NCBI GenBank assembly: GCA_020310875.1
Contig: CM035407.1
Coordinates: 68,338,158-68,402,157, forward strand
From: Ceratopteris richardii
Lineage: Eukaryota; Streptophyta; Polypodiopsida; Polypodiales; Pteridaceae
Direction of reading: 5' to 3'
Length of the DNA stretch: 64,000 nt
A program made the translations under genes and the position numbers. This document shows positions 10,250 through 22,420 of the stretch, piece after piece (the first letter of the stretch is position 1; the number at the start of each line of letters is the position of its first letter). The notes below the pieces were generated by a model. It had not been told where the DNA came from and searched no databases. It saw only the letters and a list, made by a program, of their open reading frames with translations.

Positions 10250-11436
10250 TGTTAAATGTTATACTAGCCGGCGTTAAATATTAGCCGGAAAGTTACCGTT
10301 GATCGGATACAATGCTTCTAAATCTGGATTTAGAGTACTTAGCCTAAGATGATACTTAGAAGCACTCTACTTCGCAGTCACGTGGGTTCTTGGGAGTGGT
10401 AGGGGTCTGTTGGACAGAGGCCCTGTACTATTTTCCCAAACTCTCACGCAGGTATTAAACATACGGTCACGTCTTAGCTCAGTACTAGTCTCTGAACAAT
10501 ACTACTACGCGGCTTATTGGGGCGTTGACATTTCCGGTCTGAATCTGCTATAGCAGGAGAGCAGTAGTCCGGTCCTGACTTAACTACTTAACTATTCGCC
10601 GAGTATCACACAGAACACACCTATCCTTGACTCAAAGACACATCGAACAGTTATACTCAAGAGTATACAACTTACTGTATGTAATCATCAGCCGAACCTT
10701 AACAATCTTATCACTAGTTCCAAGGCACACAGCCCTTTGCGGATACAAGTCCTTCCTGGAACGGGATCTCCAGAAAACACCGACTTATAGTATCGACTTC
10801 ACTTACTACATAGAACTTTGACAGATCAACAATGAGATCACTTCGTACTTCTACTTTGTCCACATATATTACCCATGCTTTAACAACGCTCAACTACACA
10901 ACCATTACCGAACAACTTCGTAGCACACTGTCACTTGTGCGTAACTACCCCTTAAGATACAAACAGCTACTAAGCAAACACAGTAGAACAGGACAGAATC
11001 ATACAGATATAAAGTAGACACTTCAACAATACGCTACACTTCCCAACAGAGGTACTTCACAATAGAAGATACTCTCAACCGACAGACACAATTGAAGATA
11101 ACTTAACAAGATCCTGCAACCCCAGCTGGGTATTTGCGCAGATAGACTAGAGAATGCACTTCACAGACAGAATCAACTAGACGATACACCTTCATAGAAC
11201 ACAACACTTGCAACAAAATGGGGCCTCTTCTCTTTTCTCTTCTCATTTCCTTATATACAGGATTTTACAGTGGTGTGCGAATCTCTTGTTACCTGCGTGT
11301 TTCCTGAAAGATTCTCTTTTACATTTAAGCTACCTGTCCTCGTACTTGTGTCCTTGTTCGGCGGCCGTCCACCACTGCTTTTACATTTAAGGCACCTGTC
11401 CGAGTTCATTTGTCCTGAGTCAGCGGCCCTCTAACA
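10250..11436 (-). repeat. Element A 5' LTR (1187 bp)
   Basis: Partner of 1016-2202, TGTTA...TAACA on the plus strand, followed outside by the GAAA target duplication at 11437-11440. It would carry the promoter; a TATATAAGG-like box lies near 11245-11260 on the minus strand. Confidence 0.95.
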
Positions 11437-12931
11437 GAAAGTACAAACCATGGTTCTCAGTTCCCTTTAGATACTTCAAAATCTTCTTTGCTGCCTCTAG
11501 GTGAGGTACCCTTGGTTTGTGCATGAATTGGCTTAGCACACTAACTCCATATGCTATGTCAATTCTGGTTAAGGTAGCATAATTCAAACTACCTACCATA
11601 CTTTGGTATCCTGTAATGTCTTGGACTTCATCACCTTCATGAGCACTAAGCTTTAGGTTGACCTCCATTGGAGTGCTTGAGACTTTAGCATCCTGCAAAT
11701 TAAACCTCTTCAGCATGTCTTGAATATACTTCTTCTGAGTGATAAAGATACCTGAGTTTGTATAGATCAATTCAAGACCTAAGAAGTACTTTAATAATCC
11801 AAGATCATTGATCTTGAATTCCTTCATCATCTGTCCTTTGATGTGTCTAATCCCACTGACATCATTGCCTGTAATGATGATGTCATCAACATAAACACAG
11901 AGATAGATTACCTCTGAATTGTTCCTTTTGATAAACAATGATGTATCTGCCTTGCTCATTATAAATCCTTGGTCTTGGAGATAGGTTGTCAACCTGTAAT
12001 TACATGCTCTAGGTGCCTGCTTCAAACCATACAGAGCCTTCTTCAATTTACAAACATAATTTACCTTCTTGGGATCTTCATAGCCAGGTGGTTGTGACAT
12101 GTAGACTTCTTCAGATATCCATCCATTCAAGAAAGCATTCTTGACATCTAATTGGTACATGTTCCAATTCTTGGATGCAGCTACACTCACCAAAATTCTG
12201 ATTGTTGGCATCTTAGCCACAGGTGAAAATGTCTCCTCATAATCAATGCCTTGGGTTTGTGCAAAACCCTTGGCTACCAACCTAGCTTTGTACCTGTTGA
12301 TTGTTCCATCAGAGTTCCTCTTTAGCTTGTAGATCCATCTGGATCCTATCACCTTCATAGAGTCCTTCTTGGGTACTAAGTCCCATGTGTCACTCTCCTT
12401 GAGAGCTTCCATTTCTTCATCCATAGCTCCTTTCCATTCTGGTTTGGTGATTGCCTCTTCATATGTACCTGGTTCTTCATTCAACACATCCTTTGCAAGG
12501 TATACAGAATGCTTAGTTATAAGAGATGTATCATACCCAAATCTGATTGGTTTTTTGCTTTCTCTCTTAGATCTTCTGATTGACTGATTTGAGGATTCTG
12601 GAATATCCTCTAGTTGCTTCATCTTCATCTTTCCTTTGGACTTCCATGCTTTGAATTCTTCAAGGTTGATTGTGTCATCATCCTCTGAACTTGAGTCTTC
12701 TTCTTTGTTTGGTTCCACTTTGATTAGCTTTGGAAACTCCTCTTCCAAATCATAAGGTAGAATAACTTTCCTGCATTCATTCCCATACCATGAGTCATTC
12801 TCATCAAAGATGACATCTCTGCTTACCTTGAAGCCTTTGTTTGTTGGGTTGTAGAATCTGTACCCTTTTTTATTCAAATCATAACCAATGAAGATACATT
12901 TTTCAGCTTTAGGGTCTAGCTTTCCCCTTAC
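11437..12931 (-). pseudogene. C1 pol: integrase tail, RT and start of RNase H
   Basis: Copia RT, in the same frame as the two upstream segments. The N-terminal part has the conserved [17 protein letters not shown] integrase tail and an acidic linker. The RT domain shows [54 protein letters not shown] with the first catalytic Asp, and [11 protein letters not shown] with the DD pair. It continues to [18 protein letters not shown] and the GLYF of the RNase H N-terminus, where element A interrupts it. There is no other stop in this segment. It begins after the in-frame TAG at 12932-12934. Confidence 0.94.
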
Positions 12932-13825
12932 CTATGAGGGAATATGCACATATGCAATACAACAAAATATTTTGCAATGATCCAATGATGGTCTCTTACC
13001 ATGCCAAGCTTCATATGGTGTCATTCCATCAAGTGATGACTTTGATGGCAACCTGTTAATGAGATAGGTGGCAGTAGATACACTCTCTGCCCAAAGATAA
13101 TTTGGCAACTTCTTTTCATTAAGCATAGACCTAGCTGTTTCAACAATGAGTCTATTCCTTCTTTCAGCTACCCCATTTTTTTCAGGTGAGTACCTTGTAG
13201 TTATCTCCCTCTTGATGCCTCTTTCCTGCAAGAATTCTTCAAATTCATTTGAGAAGTATTCACCTCCCCCATCTGACCTTAGTCTTTTCAAGTTTCTATC
13301 TATTTGATTTTCAACTAGTGCAAGATATCTTTTAAAACAATTAAATACTTCATCCTTATGCTTCATAAAGTATAACACAGTCCATCTGCTATAATCATCA
13401 ATGAAGGACACATAATACCTTGATCTTGAAATGGATGGTTCCTTGCTAGGTCCCCAAACATCTGTATGCACCAATTCCAGATAGTCTTCATGCATAAAAC
13501 CTTTCTTTGAATAGGGCAACCTGTGTGACTTACCAAACTGACAAGCTCCACACTTGTAAATCATGTGTTGCTTGGATACATTAGGTATCCCAAGCACACA
13601 TTGATCCCTGCACATTTGCTTTAAGGTCCTTTCACCTATGTGACCTAACCTCTTGTGCCATATTTCTAATTCTGAAAGTGTTTGATCCTTGTAATTGTAT
13701 AAAGCAATGTTCTTTGTGTCCTCTAACTCAAAAGTAAACAATCTACCTGATTTTTCTCCCTTGGCTATCCTTCTGAATCCATGTCTTGGGTCCTCCACAT
13801 ATGCTCCATGTTGATTGAACCTGAC
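12932..13825 (-). pseudogene. C1 pol: GAG-pre-integrase and integrase core
   Basis: Shows the zinc-binding pattern IWHKRLGHIG ... CGACQFGK (HX4H...CX2C). The integrase core has HTDVWGP (first Asp), LRSDGGGEYF (second Asp) and KNGVAERRNR (Glu), with 35 residues between the last two, so the DDE triad is complete. It is bounded by in-frame TAG codons at 13826-13828 and 12932-12934, each at a place where Gln (CAG) is usual in related proteins, so both are probably CAG-to-TAG changes. Apart from these, the copia polyprotein is open from 15172 to the insertion of A. Confidence 0.94.
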
Positions 13826-15172
13826 CTATAAACCTTTTTCCACAATCTGACCTACACTCATTAAGTTCTTGGTGATTGTTGGGACATAAAGTACTCTGAT
13901 CAATAAGTTTTGATTACCATCACTAGTCTTTACATTACCAATCTTTACAACAGAATGCTTAGTATCATCACCTGTCTGCACTTGATGTTTGCCTTTGGGT
14001 TCTTCCAAATCAGAAAGTAGTGACACATTGCCAGCTACATGATTAGAACATCCTGAATCAATATAGAATAGGTGATCATCATTGATACCTGACTTAGAAG
14101 TCATATTCATGATCAATAGGGAGTCATCTTGCTCCTCTGTGTAGTTGTTGTAATCCCTTCTATTTCTGAATCCACCTTGGTAGTTATTATTGTGGTTGTG
14201 GTTGTAATTGTTGTTGTACTGATTGTTGTATCCATTGTAGCCTTGGTGTTGGTTGAACGTGCCTCTACCTTGAGAGTATCCACCTCTTTGATAGCCTCTT
14301 CCTCTCTGATTCTTATAGTTTCTGTAACACTCATCTGTGGTATGGTTAGACAATCCACAAATGTTGCATGGTGATGAGTTGTAGGGTCTCCCCCTACCTG
14401 ACTTACCTCCTTTGCCTCTACCTCTTGAAGATCTACCTCTCCCTGCATAGTTAGCTTGGGAGGTAGAGCCTTCTTCTTCTTGCTTCTTCCCTTTACTTTT
14501 ATCCTTAATCTTCTTATCAGTATATAGAGCAGAGGGGTTGTTACCTTTTGATTGATCTCCAGCCTTTGTAAACTTTGCTTCATGTGTGAATAGTTGGCCC
14601 ATGAGAGTTGTGAGATCTGGGGTATGCATGTCCATGTAGAGATCCATTGCAGTGGTGAAGCTTTCCCACTTATCATCTGCCTTGAGTCCATTTGTTATTT
14701 TCCTTACTATTTGTTCCTCTTCAATCTCCTCTCCAATGCTTGCTAATTGGTCTGCCACATCTTTAATCTTGGTCACATACTCTGAGACTGATTGCTTGGG
14801 CTGCTTCCTAAGGGTTGTGAATTCAATCCACAGTTGATTCTTCCTGGCCCTTGTGTTGGAAGAGAAGTATGATGACAAGGTTTCCCAAGTCTCTTGGGAA
14901 GTCTTACAGTTCCTAATATGAGGTAAAAGGAAATCAGATATAGAGTTAAGAAGGTAAGACCTTGCCAATGCATCTTTTGCACACCATGTGTTGAGCCTAT
15001 CTTGTTCATCCTTGGTGGGTAGTCCTCTTGCTTTGAGTGAAGGCAATTCCTCATCTCCTGAGATGAATCCAAATAAGCTTCTTCCTTGTAGATAGGTCTT
15101 CATCCTTAGAGACCAAGCTTGGTAATTGTTCGTGTCCAATTTGTCAATGAATGAAGGAAAACCATCTCCCAT
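13826..15172 (-). pseudogene. C1 gag and protease
   Basis: The ATG at 15172 is 13 bases inside the primer site and starts MGDGFPSFIDKLDTNNYQAW, a UBN2/copia-type Gag opening. The capsid-like region extends to about residue 215. A Lys/Gly/Arg/Ser-rich nucleocapsid part contains one canonical knuckle CNICGLSNHTTDEC near residue 268, then an Asn/Tyr/Gly-rich stretch. The aspartic protease has YIDSGCSNHVAG near residue 369 (DSG active site), followed by VLYVPTITKNLMSVGQ. The ORF ends at a TAG, probably a mutated Gln codon joining it to integrase. It would be the N-terminal part of a single Gag-Pol. Confidence 0.95.
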
Positions 15173-15184
15173 GTTACCTTATTT

Positions 15185-15196
15185 GCTCTGATACCA
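15185..15196 (-). other. C1 primer-binding site (tRNA-iMet)
   Basis: TGGTATCAGAGC on the minus strand, one base after the LTR end. This is the standard plant copia site complementary to the 3' end of initiator tRNA-Met. Confidence 0.95.
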
Positions 15197-15197
15197 C

Positions 15198-16259
15198 TGT
15201 TGGGAGAAGATGGTTGGATGCACTCAGAGGTTGAGTAGGTGCTGCTAAACCTGCTTCACACCAGCCCTCCTTTGACTCCAGGAATGATTAATACACTTGC
15301 TTAGCTTCCAAATAATACCAAGAAAGTATATATGTACTTTGCAAATGATATGTGTAATGATCAAATCAAAATAGACTACTTGAGACTTCAAAAAATCCAA
15401 GAAAACTTGCTATTTTGGTATTGACACCTGCTCAGTCTTTCACTCAGTATGACCAGCACACTTACAATTGATCAAATTCCTTTTGGACATATTAAATTAG
15501 CTTAACAAGCTATCATTTTCAAGTGGAATGTGAAGAAATGACAAACCATACTCTGAGAAATTACTTTAGCAAAATAAAGTTTACCCCCGATATTTTAGGA
15601 GCTCTGCAGACACAGACCAGTGCGCACTTCGACTAAGTTTTCTCTGCAATGGCTGAACCCAAATGCTTTAAATTTTTTAGGTATGTAGACAACTTCGAGC
15701 TGAATCCAATATGCTTTGAATCACTTGATTTGGTTGAGAAATCACCGAGATATGCCTCTTTAAAGTTGACAGACTTGAAGGTAGACAACTCAGAGAATAC
15801 AGATATGATATATGAACAATGTATGTATTAAATCATATTGATGTACATTCCCATTGACATGATAAACATAGTCCAATGGTACTCAAAGGTGTAGGCTATA
15901 GAGTAGACCTCACACACTCAATGATCACAGATGTTAGCCTCGGGAATGGTGAAGAACACCCGCGACCTTTTCCTTGTAGTTTTTATAGGAATTGAGTGAT
16001 GATTTGAATTTGAATTCAAATCAATCTCCTAGAATCTTTCACCTAAAAGTTGATTGAGATATTCTCTCAATTAAACAACAACCTTTTCCACGACTTCCAA
16101 TCAATTAGGTGTGATTACATAAAATGCCAAGTCACTAAGACTTTTACAAGAGATAAAATGGTAAGAACTTATAAACATAAGTTCTTATAGTCCTTCTCAC
16201 ATGTTGAGTCTTCAAGATAGTATCCAAGCCAAATTGTGAATGCTTGAACTGCACCAACA
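15198..16259 (-). repeat. C1 5' LTR (1062 bp)
   Basis: Starts TGTTGGGAG next to the primer site and ends ACCAACA. Positions 15784-16259 match 1-476. A minus-strand TATA-like CTATAAAAAC lies near 15978-15990. The short plus-strand ORF at 15649-15831 within it is not a gene. Confidence 0.95.
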
Positions 16260-17750
16260 TGTGTATGTGCATGCTTTTGTTTATACCCCTATGTATGTGT
16301 ATGTGTATGTGCATGCTTTTGTTTGTACTCCTATGTATATGTGTGTGTATGTGTATGTGTATGTGTGTGTGCATGTGCATGTATGTGTATGCATGTGTGT
16401 GTGTACATGTATATGTATGTGTATGTGGGCATGTATGTGTGCCTGTACATGTCCGTGTAATACGTGTACGCATACGTGTGTCTATGTGGCACGTACATGT
16501 ATATGTACATGTCCATGTAAATGTGCGTGTACGTGTGGATGTACATGTACATGTACATGTGCATGTATATGTGCATGTACATGTGCGTGTGTGTGCATGT
16601 TCGTGTGTGTACATGTATGTGTGCATGTATGTGTGCGTATACATGTGCGTGTATGTGTGTGTGTACATGTGCACATGTGTGTGAGTATGTGTGTGTGAAC
16701 ACGTGTGTCTGCATGTGCATGTGTGTGTGTGCATGTCATGTGCATGTGTGTGCATGAGTGTGTGTGTGCATGTGCATGTGCATGTACATGTGCATGCAAG
16801 TATGTGTAGGTGTCTGTGTCACACATGTACGTGTACATGTCCGTGTCACACATGTACTTGTGTGTCTGCATGTATGTGTACCTGTGCATGTGCATGTGCA
16901 TGTGTGTGTGCATGTGGGTGTGCCTGTGCATGTGCATGTGTGTGTGTGTGCATGTGTGTATGCATGTGCATGGGCATGTGCATGTGCGTATGTGTGTGGT
17001 GAGCATGCATGTGTGTGTGCCTATATGTGTGCATGTATGTGTGCATGTATGCATGCATGTGCATGTGCATGTGCTGATGCATGTGTGCATGCATGTGCAT
17101 GTGCATGTGTGTGTATGTGTGCATGTACATGTGCATGTACGTGTGCATGTACATGTGCATGTACGTGTGCATGTACATGTGCATGTACATGTGTGTGTAT
17201 GTGTGTGTGTATATGTGCATGTACCTGTGTGTGTACATGTTCTTGTACATGTGTGTGTACATGTGCAGGTATGTGTGCATGTGTATGTGCACATGTACAT
17301 GCATGTGTACATGCATGTGTACATGCATGTGTACATGCATGTGTACATGCATGTGTACCTTTGCATGTATGTGTGCATGTACGTGTGCATGTACGTGTGC
17401 ATGTGTACGTGCATGTGTGTGTACATGTGCATTTGTGTGTGCATGTGCGCGTATGTGTGGATGTATGTGTGCATGTATGTGTGTGTGTACGTGTGCATGT
17501 ACATGTGCATCTACTTGTGTGTGTGTGTGTGTGCATGTGCATGTATGTGTGCATGTACGTGTGTGTGTGTATGTGTGCATGTCGGTGTGCATATACATGT
17601 GCATGTGTGTGTCTGTATACATGTGTGTGTGTACGTGTGTGTACATGTCCATGTATGTGTGTATGTGTGCATGTATGTGTGCATGTGCGTGTGCATGTGC
17701 ATCTACGTGTGCATGTACATGTGCATTTACGTGTGCATTTACATGTGCCA
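16260..17750. repeat. 1.5-kb alternating purine-pyrimidine simple repeat (TG/CA/TA)
   Basis: Almost every step is pyrimidine-purine: variants of TGTGCATG, TGTATGTG, GTACATG and ACGTG. Local higher-order repeats exist, for example five copies of a 12-bp TGTACATGCATG-type unit at about 17297-17352 and a 20-22-bp unit at about 17120-17190. All long ORFs here (His/Thr/Tyr or Cys/Val/Met repeats) exist in several frames on both strands and reflect the repeat. The tract directly abuts the C1 LTR, and strict RY alternation makes it prone to Z-DNA. Confidence 0.95.
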
Positions 17751-18887
17751 GAAGATAATAGGATTCATCTAGTCTTTCATATGAGCTGAGAAAAGGGGAA
17801 ACTAGGTCAATCTTATAACTTCATTTTGATTGATGAGGTTCTTGAGACCATAGCTATTGAATTTTTTCCAGACGAGCTAGAAAAAAATACCACACACTTG
17901 AGAGAAAGAGAGTAAACGTCACCATAATAGAAAGTGTCTAGACAATCAAAAGATAGGCTAGAGGATGGTGCTACAAGGCATAGGGGTACAAGGCGTTCAT
18001 AAAAAACACTTATACTATTCTATCTCTATCTTTTACTAGCAATCTAAAATACCAATTTTGAGGGAAAAGCTGGACTTAAGCGGACAATAATAATGCATAG
18101 GAGCTAGTGGATGAGGGGTGGTAACCTCCCCATAGAGCTATGCACACGAGCTCTCAAATGAATGTCTTGTGGCACTCATGCGAGGAGTCATTTGGATGCT
18201 CCAAATGTAGTAAGAGAGGTGATGGGATATAGATTATAAAGTACTTCTCTAGGAGGTAAGAATCATGCACCTTCAAGAGGGTTCATTATAGCATGGAGTT
18301 CATCTCCATTTTCAAAGCTCATATCTATGGAGGTTTGAGCTTGCACTTCTGTAAAAAAGGAGGGTCACAGGCCCTTTATTTATTAGAAAATTATTGATAT
18401 AGTATGAAAATATGCAAACCATGTTTTTCATTCATTATGGTGTTGTGCCGCTATCTTAACTACGGTGAAATATGTTTTTGAACAACTAAGGTCAGGTTTT
18501 CCATTACATTATTGCTCATTTATGGACTTCTTAATAGTAAAACATGGTACATTCTTTCCAGTACGTTCATAAACGGAGCTAAAACTCTACATTACTAGTT
18601 GCAAAAGAAGCTTAATCTCAAAAGTAAAATTGTTCACAATGACATAGAGATCAAAAGCACATGAAATTGTGTTGCCTCTACTTATGCATTCACAGAGCTT
18701 CGTGATGAAAGACTGGATGGTGTCCGGTGAAATCTCATTGCTTTGATTATCACCACAGAGAATGGAAAGTAACTGATTTATGTAATGCCCACCATCTTAT
18801 ATTCCTTTTAAGAAGGGGTCCCCCAAGTATGGCAAAACATCATTGACTTGCTTAAACCACAATAAATAAAAAAGCAGTGATTGGTTT
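17751..18887. other. No recognisable feature
   Basis: AT-rich sequence with short ORFs only. I see no transposon domain, LTR pair or RNA gene. Confidence 0.6.
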
Positions 18888-19150
18888 TTATTCAGTATGA
18901 CTTTTCATTATAAATTTTGTTTTTAATAAATCATTGATTGATTTCTGTTTATTATGCCTTTCTTGCTTGCTGGTAACCAAGCAGATGTCACCGAGATGAT
19001 TGGGTGATCCCTTTGCAAAGAATATAGGACGGTTGCCAATGAAAGGCCTTTTTGGATCTACAATGGGCGATTCCTCGTCCTTTAAATACAGGGCAGTTGG
19101 CAATAAATGAGTCGATTGCATTTATTATGAATTAATCAAAGCAGTGATTA
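18888..19150. repeat. Degenerate copy related to the 170-bp repeat
   Basis: Contains GAGATGATTGGGTGATCCCT, TTATGAATTAATCAAAGCAGTG and ATTAAAAGC segments resembling the two tandem units that follow, but more diverged and interrupted. Confidence 0.5.
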
Positions 19151-19490
19151 AAAGCTACTAATAGGGTTGGTAGGAATCATTTTTATCATGAATTATCAAA
19201 GCAATGAGATCTAGCCAAGATGGTTGGGTGATCCCTCCTTAGAAGAAGGTTGCGACCAGTCCAAATGCCATCTCGTGCATGAGCTGGAGGTTGTTTCTTC
19301 AACTTGTGCAGACCTCTGTAAAAGCTACTAATAGGGTTGGTAGGAATCATTTTTATCATGAATTATCAAAGCAATGAGATCTAGCCAAGATGGTTGGGTG
19401 ATCCCTCCCTAGAAGAAGGTTGCGACTAGTCCAAATGCCATCTCGTGCATGAGCTGGAGGTTGTTTCTTCAACTTGTGTAGACCTCTGCA
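19151..19490. repeat. Tandem duplication, 2 x 170 bp
   Basis: Units at 19151-19320 and 19321-19490 start AAAGCTACTAATAGGG and end GACCTCTGYA. I count four substitutions and no indels between them, so the duplication is recent relative to its surroundings. No coding function is visible. Confidence 0.92.
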
Positions 19491-21089
19491 GACTGCTGGA
19501 CATGCCTAGTACCTAATACGCCTATTGCTGGACATGCCTATATCAGTCTGGGGCATCAGCTGGACATGCCTATAAGAGTGTGGTCAATCGATCCTTGTAA
19601 TACCTCTGGGCTTTTGAAACTAGATACTTCCGGCAACTCTTTGTTGGAAGCAGATGCTTTTGGGCAACCCTTTCATGTGATGTTTTGACAATCTAATCCT
19701 TGCTTTGTGAGATATGAGAGGTCCCATTGGTACTATGCCCTTCACTTGTAGAGTTGTTCTTTCAGTATATTCAAGCCCAAAGAGAATATGATTTAGACGA
19801 ACTTCCTCTTAAAAACAACAAAGTTAATACTCTCCAAGTCCATTGATAGTAGCTTGCGTCTCTCGAACGAACCTGTAGGGTTCAAATTTCGAGGATCGAT
19901 CTCATAAATCCATTGTCAACCTGGTAGAGCGATCGAGTCTCAAGTAATAGGAATTCATAGATGATATTTTGGATTTGCTCCATGACCATGTTGTCATCAC
20001 CCATCACCTTCTACTTCGGAGACCTCACTGTCTTACTCCATCAGGACAACAAAAATGACATCTAAGGCCGATGCTACTGGCCATGTGTTTTTTGGCAAAA
20101 CTATGGACTAATGTAATAGGCCTTTCAATAGTGAAATAATTCATTTTGAACTTTTTGAATTATATGGTGGGGATAATGTTTGGAATGATTAATAAGGTAA
20201 TTTTATGCATGTAGGCAAAGTTTAGGGATGACAAGTTTTTTATTCTCTTTCTAAATCTTATCACATCATGTTTTTTGGTTGAAAAATGAACGTGAAGATG
20301 AAAGAATTAAGAGACACGATCTATGAGAGAAAGGTAGAGCATACATAAGAGAATAAAAGTGTCTCTGTGAAACTTTTGTGAATCATATTTTTAAGTACCT
20401 CGTTTAAAGCTCTACATTTGGTTCACTCTAAGAAAATGCCTTGATTTCATTCTCTCTCTAGAATTTCTATACTTGTTGGGCTCAAAAGTATGTGGAGGCA
20501 GATTTGCACCTAGGTCATCCCTAACACTATTGTGCACATTGAAGAGTTGAACATTTTTGTATCTCACAAGCTTAACCTAATTCCTCATAGTTTTTGAGTT
20601 ATCGGGCTTTGAAAAGTGCCGTTTTTAGATACTTAAAAAAAGTCAAATGTGTCTTTTCATTGCTTTTCTTCTATTTTCGGAGCACTTGACTGCTACAAAC
20701 GCATGCTTTTCCCAAATTTTTTCATGCAACACGGGGAGAGCTGATTTGTTCTATATTTGATGGATCATGCACTTTCTTGGGGATGATAAACTCTATTTTG
20801 AAGGAAATTTGTTGCATTAAGTGGGAAGAGGTCGGAAATAAGAGAATTACCTTGTGATTGAGGGTGAAAGTGTGAATGAGATTGTGATAGCTTTAGGGTG
20901 ATTGATAGATCAAGGCTTCACCAAGAATCTATTTTTCAAAGCTATTGTATCGATTGATTCAAATATATAATACTAGAACTTCTCTTTCTCTAATTCATAT
21001 CTTGTCTACTCTTTTGTGTCAGATTTTCTCTTATCTTGTGCAAGTTCAGTTTTTCTCTCTTCTACTATTCTTGAGTGATTAGAAGCTTG
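19491..21089. other. No recognisable gene; three short GCTGGACATGCCT repeats
   Basis: GCTGGACATGCCT occurs near 19495, 19532 and 19559. The rest is AT-rich with no protein similarity I can recognise. Confidence 0.5.
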
Positions 21090-21900
21090 TGATGAATTAA
21101 AGGAGCTTAAGATTCAATTAGATTATCTTTTGAAGAAAGGCTTAAAAAGGCCGAGTATTTCACCTTGGGGTGCACCTATTTTATTTCAAAAGAAGAAAGA
21201 TGGCTCTTATAGATTGTTTATTGACTATAGGGGGTTGCGTGAAACGATAATTAAACCTAAGTACCCAGTCCCTCACATAGATGACTTATTAGGTCAGTTA
21301 AGTGGAGTGACTATATTAATTAAGATTGACTTAAGACTAGATATCACCAAATTAGGATCAAAATAGAAGATATACCCAATATAGTTTTTTGAACACGTTA
21401 CGACCACTATGAGTTTACCGTTTTACCTTTTCGATTAAGAAACACTTCTGCACATTTATATGCTTGATGAAAAATATCTTTCATGAATACCTAGACGAAT
21501 TGATCATCTTAGTAGTTCTTGATGATATATTTGTATACTCTAAAGATGATCCCCTGAGCATTTTATACATCTCAAGAAGACTTTGCAAACTCTTAGAGAA
21601 CACAAATTGTATGGAAAGAAGAGTAATTGTTTCTTTGCTAAGGATAAACTTGTGTATCTAAGAAGAGTCATATCTAAAGAGGGAATTCATATAGACAAGA
21701 ATAAAGTGAAAACAATAGTTGATTGGCTAGTTCCTAAAATTGTAAGGGATCTTAGAAGTTTTTTTAGGATTGGCACACTATGAAAGAACATATATTAAGG
21801 ATTTGTCTAAGATAGCTAATCCTCTAACAAAGTTGAATAAAAACAATGCAGGATTTGTGTGGAGTAATGCTTGTCGAAAGTCATTTGAATCATTGAAACA
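21090..21900 (+). pseudogene. Ty3/gypsy RT relic
   Basis: Degenerate reverse transcriptase spread over three frames. Recognisable parts are [40 protein letters not shown] (motif A region), VVLDDIFVYSKDD (motif C region) and LYGKKSNCFFAKDKLVYLRR. VISKEGIHIDKNKVKTIVDW and DLRSFF follow. Several stops and frameshifts are present and neither the gag nor the integrase side is visible. The wording is closest to chromovirus-type gypsy RT. Confidence 0.85.
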
Positions 21901-21947
21901 AAAAGTCACTGACAATTGAAAATATGAGAAATGGGAAAGCCTTTTGT

Positions 21948-22420
21948 GGTTGCATGTGTATGTATATGTGTGTGTATGTATATGTGTGTGTGTATGTATG
22001 TATGTACATATCTACATACATACATACACACACACACTCACGCACACACACACACATATAAACATACATAAATATATATATGTGTGTGTGTGTCTGTGTG
22101 TATGTGCGCACATATAAACATACATAAATGCATGCATGCATACATACATACATACATGCATGCATGCATACATACATGCATAGATACATACATACATACC
22201 GAAATACATACATACACATCTATGCATGTACGTATGCATGCATACATGTATGCATGTATGTATAGATGTGTATGTACATATGTATACATACGTACATACA
22301 CATCTATGCATGTACATAAGTATGCATGTCTGTACGTATGTATGTATGTATTTATATATGTATGTATGTATGCATGTGTGTGTACACATGTATGAATGTA
22401 CATACATGAATTCATGTATA
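21948..22420. repeat. TATG/CATA simple-repeat tract with self-complementary blocks
   Basis: Blocks of (TATG)n and (CATA)n alternate, giving inverted repeats such as GTATGTATGTAC followed by CTACATACATAC. It lies just after the RT relic. ORFs within it are repeat artefacts. Confidence 0.9.

Larger units (their letters stand above)
1016..11436 (-). mobile_element. Ty3/gypsy element A, full length with ORF3
   Basis: Complete LTR element of 10.4 kb on the minus strand. LTRs of 1187 bp lie at 1016-2202 (3') and 10250-11436 (5'), both TGTTA...TAACA on the plus strand. The order is primer site, gag-protease, RT, RNase H, integrase, then an extra region of about 2.3 kb with its own ORF before the 3' LTR. 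The flanks are GAAA at 1012-1015 and GAAA at 11437-11440, a 4-bp target duplication. About 15 differences between LTRs (1.3%) suggest a fairly recent insertion. Nonsense codons, a 1-base deletion in RT and an 11-bp duplication in gag make it non-autonomous now. It is the same family as element B. Confidence 0.95.
1..16259 (-). mobile_element. Ty1/copia element C1, interrupted by element A
   Basis: Copia retrotransposon read on the minus strand. The 5' LTR is at 15198-16259 and the internal region runs from 15197 down to 477. The 3' LTR (1-476) is truncated by the window start. Order is gag, protease, integrase, RT, RNase H, the copia order. The coding frame is continuous except for two in-frame TAG codons and the insertion of element A after position 1015. 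The two LTR stretches that can be compared (476 bp) differ at about ten positions by my count, roughly 2%. The right end abuts a TG-rich simple repeat, so it probably inserted into or beside that repeat; the left flank is not visible, so no target duplication can be tested. Confidence 0.95.

Noticed and set aside
1011..11441. 5-bp target duplication for element A
   Set aside because: The 5-bp flanks are GGAAA and GAAAG, which do not match; only GAAA (4 bp) matches and restores the C1 frame.
14113..14691. 192-codon ORF on the minus strand in C1
   Set aside because: Out-of-frame shadow of the Asn/Gly/Arg-rich part of C1 Gag.
15649..15831. 60-codon ORF in the C1 LTR
   Set aside because: Lies wholly within LTR sequence, opposite to element orientation, with no domain.
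16144..17789. Several ORFs of 100-340 codons on both strands made of Cys/Val/His/Met/Thr repeats
   Set aside because: They occur in several frames of the same simple repeat and have no start context or domain; translation of TG/CA/TA repeats gives this automatically.
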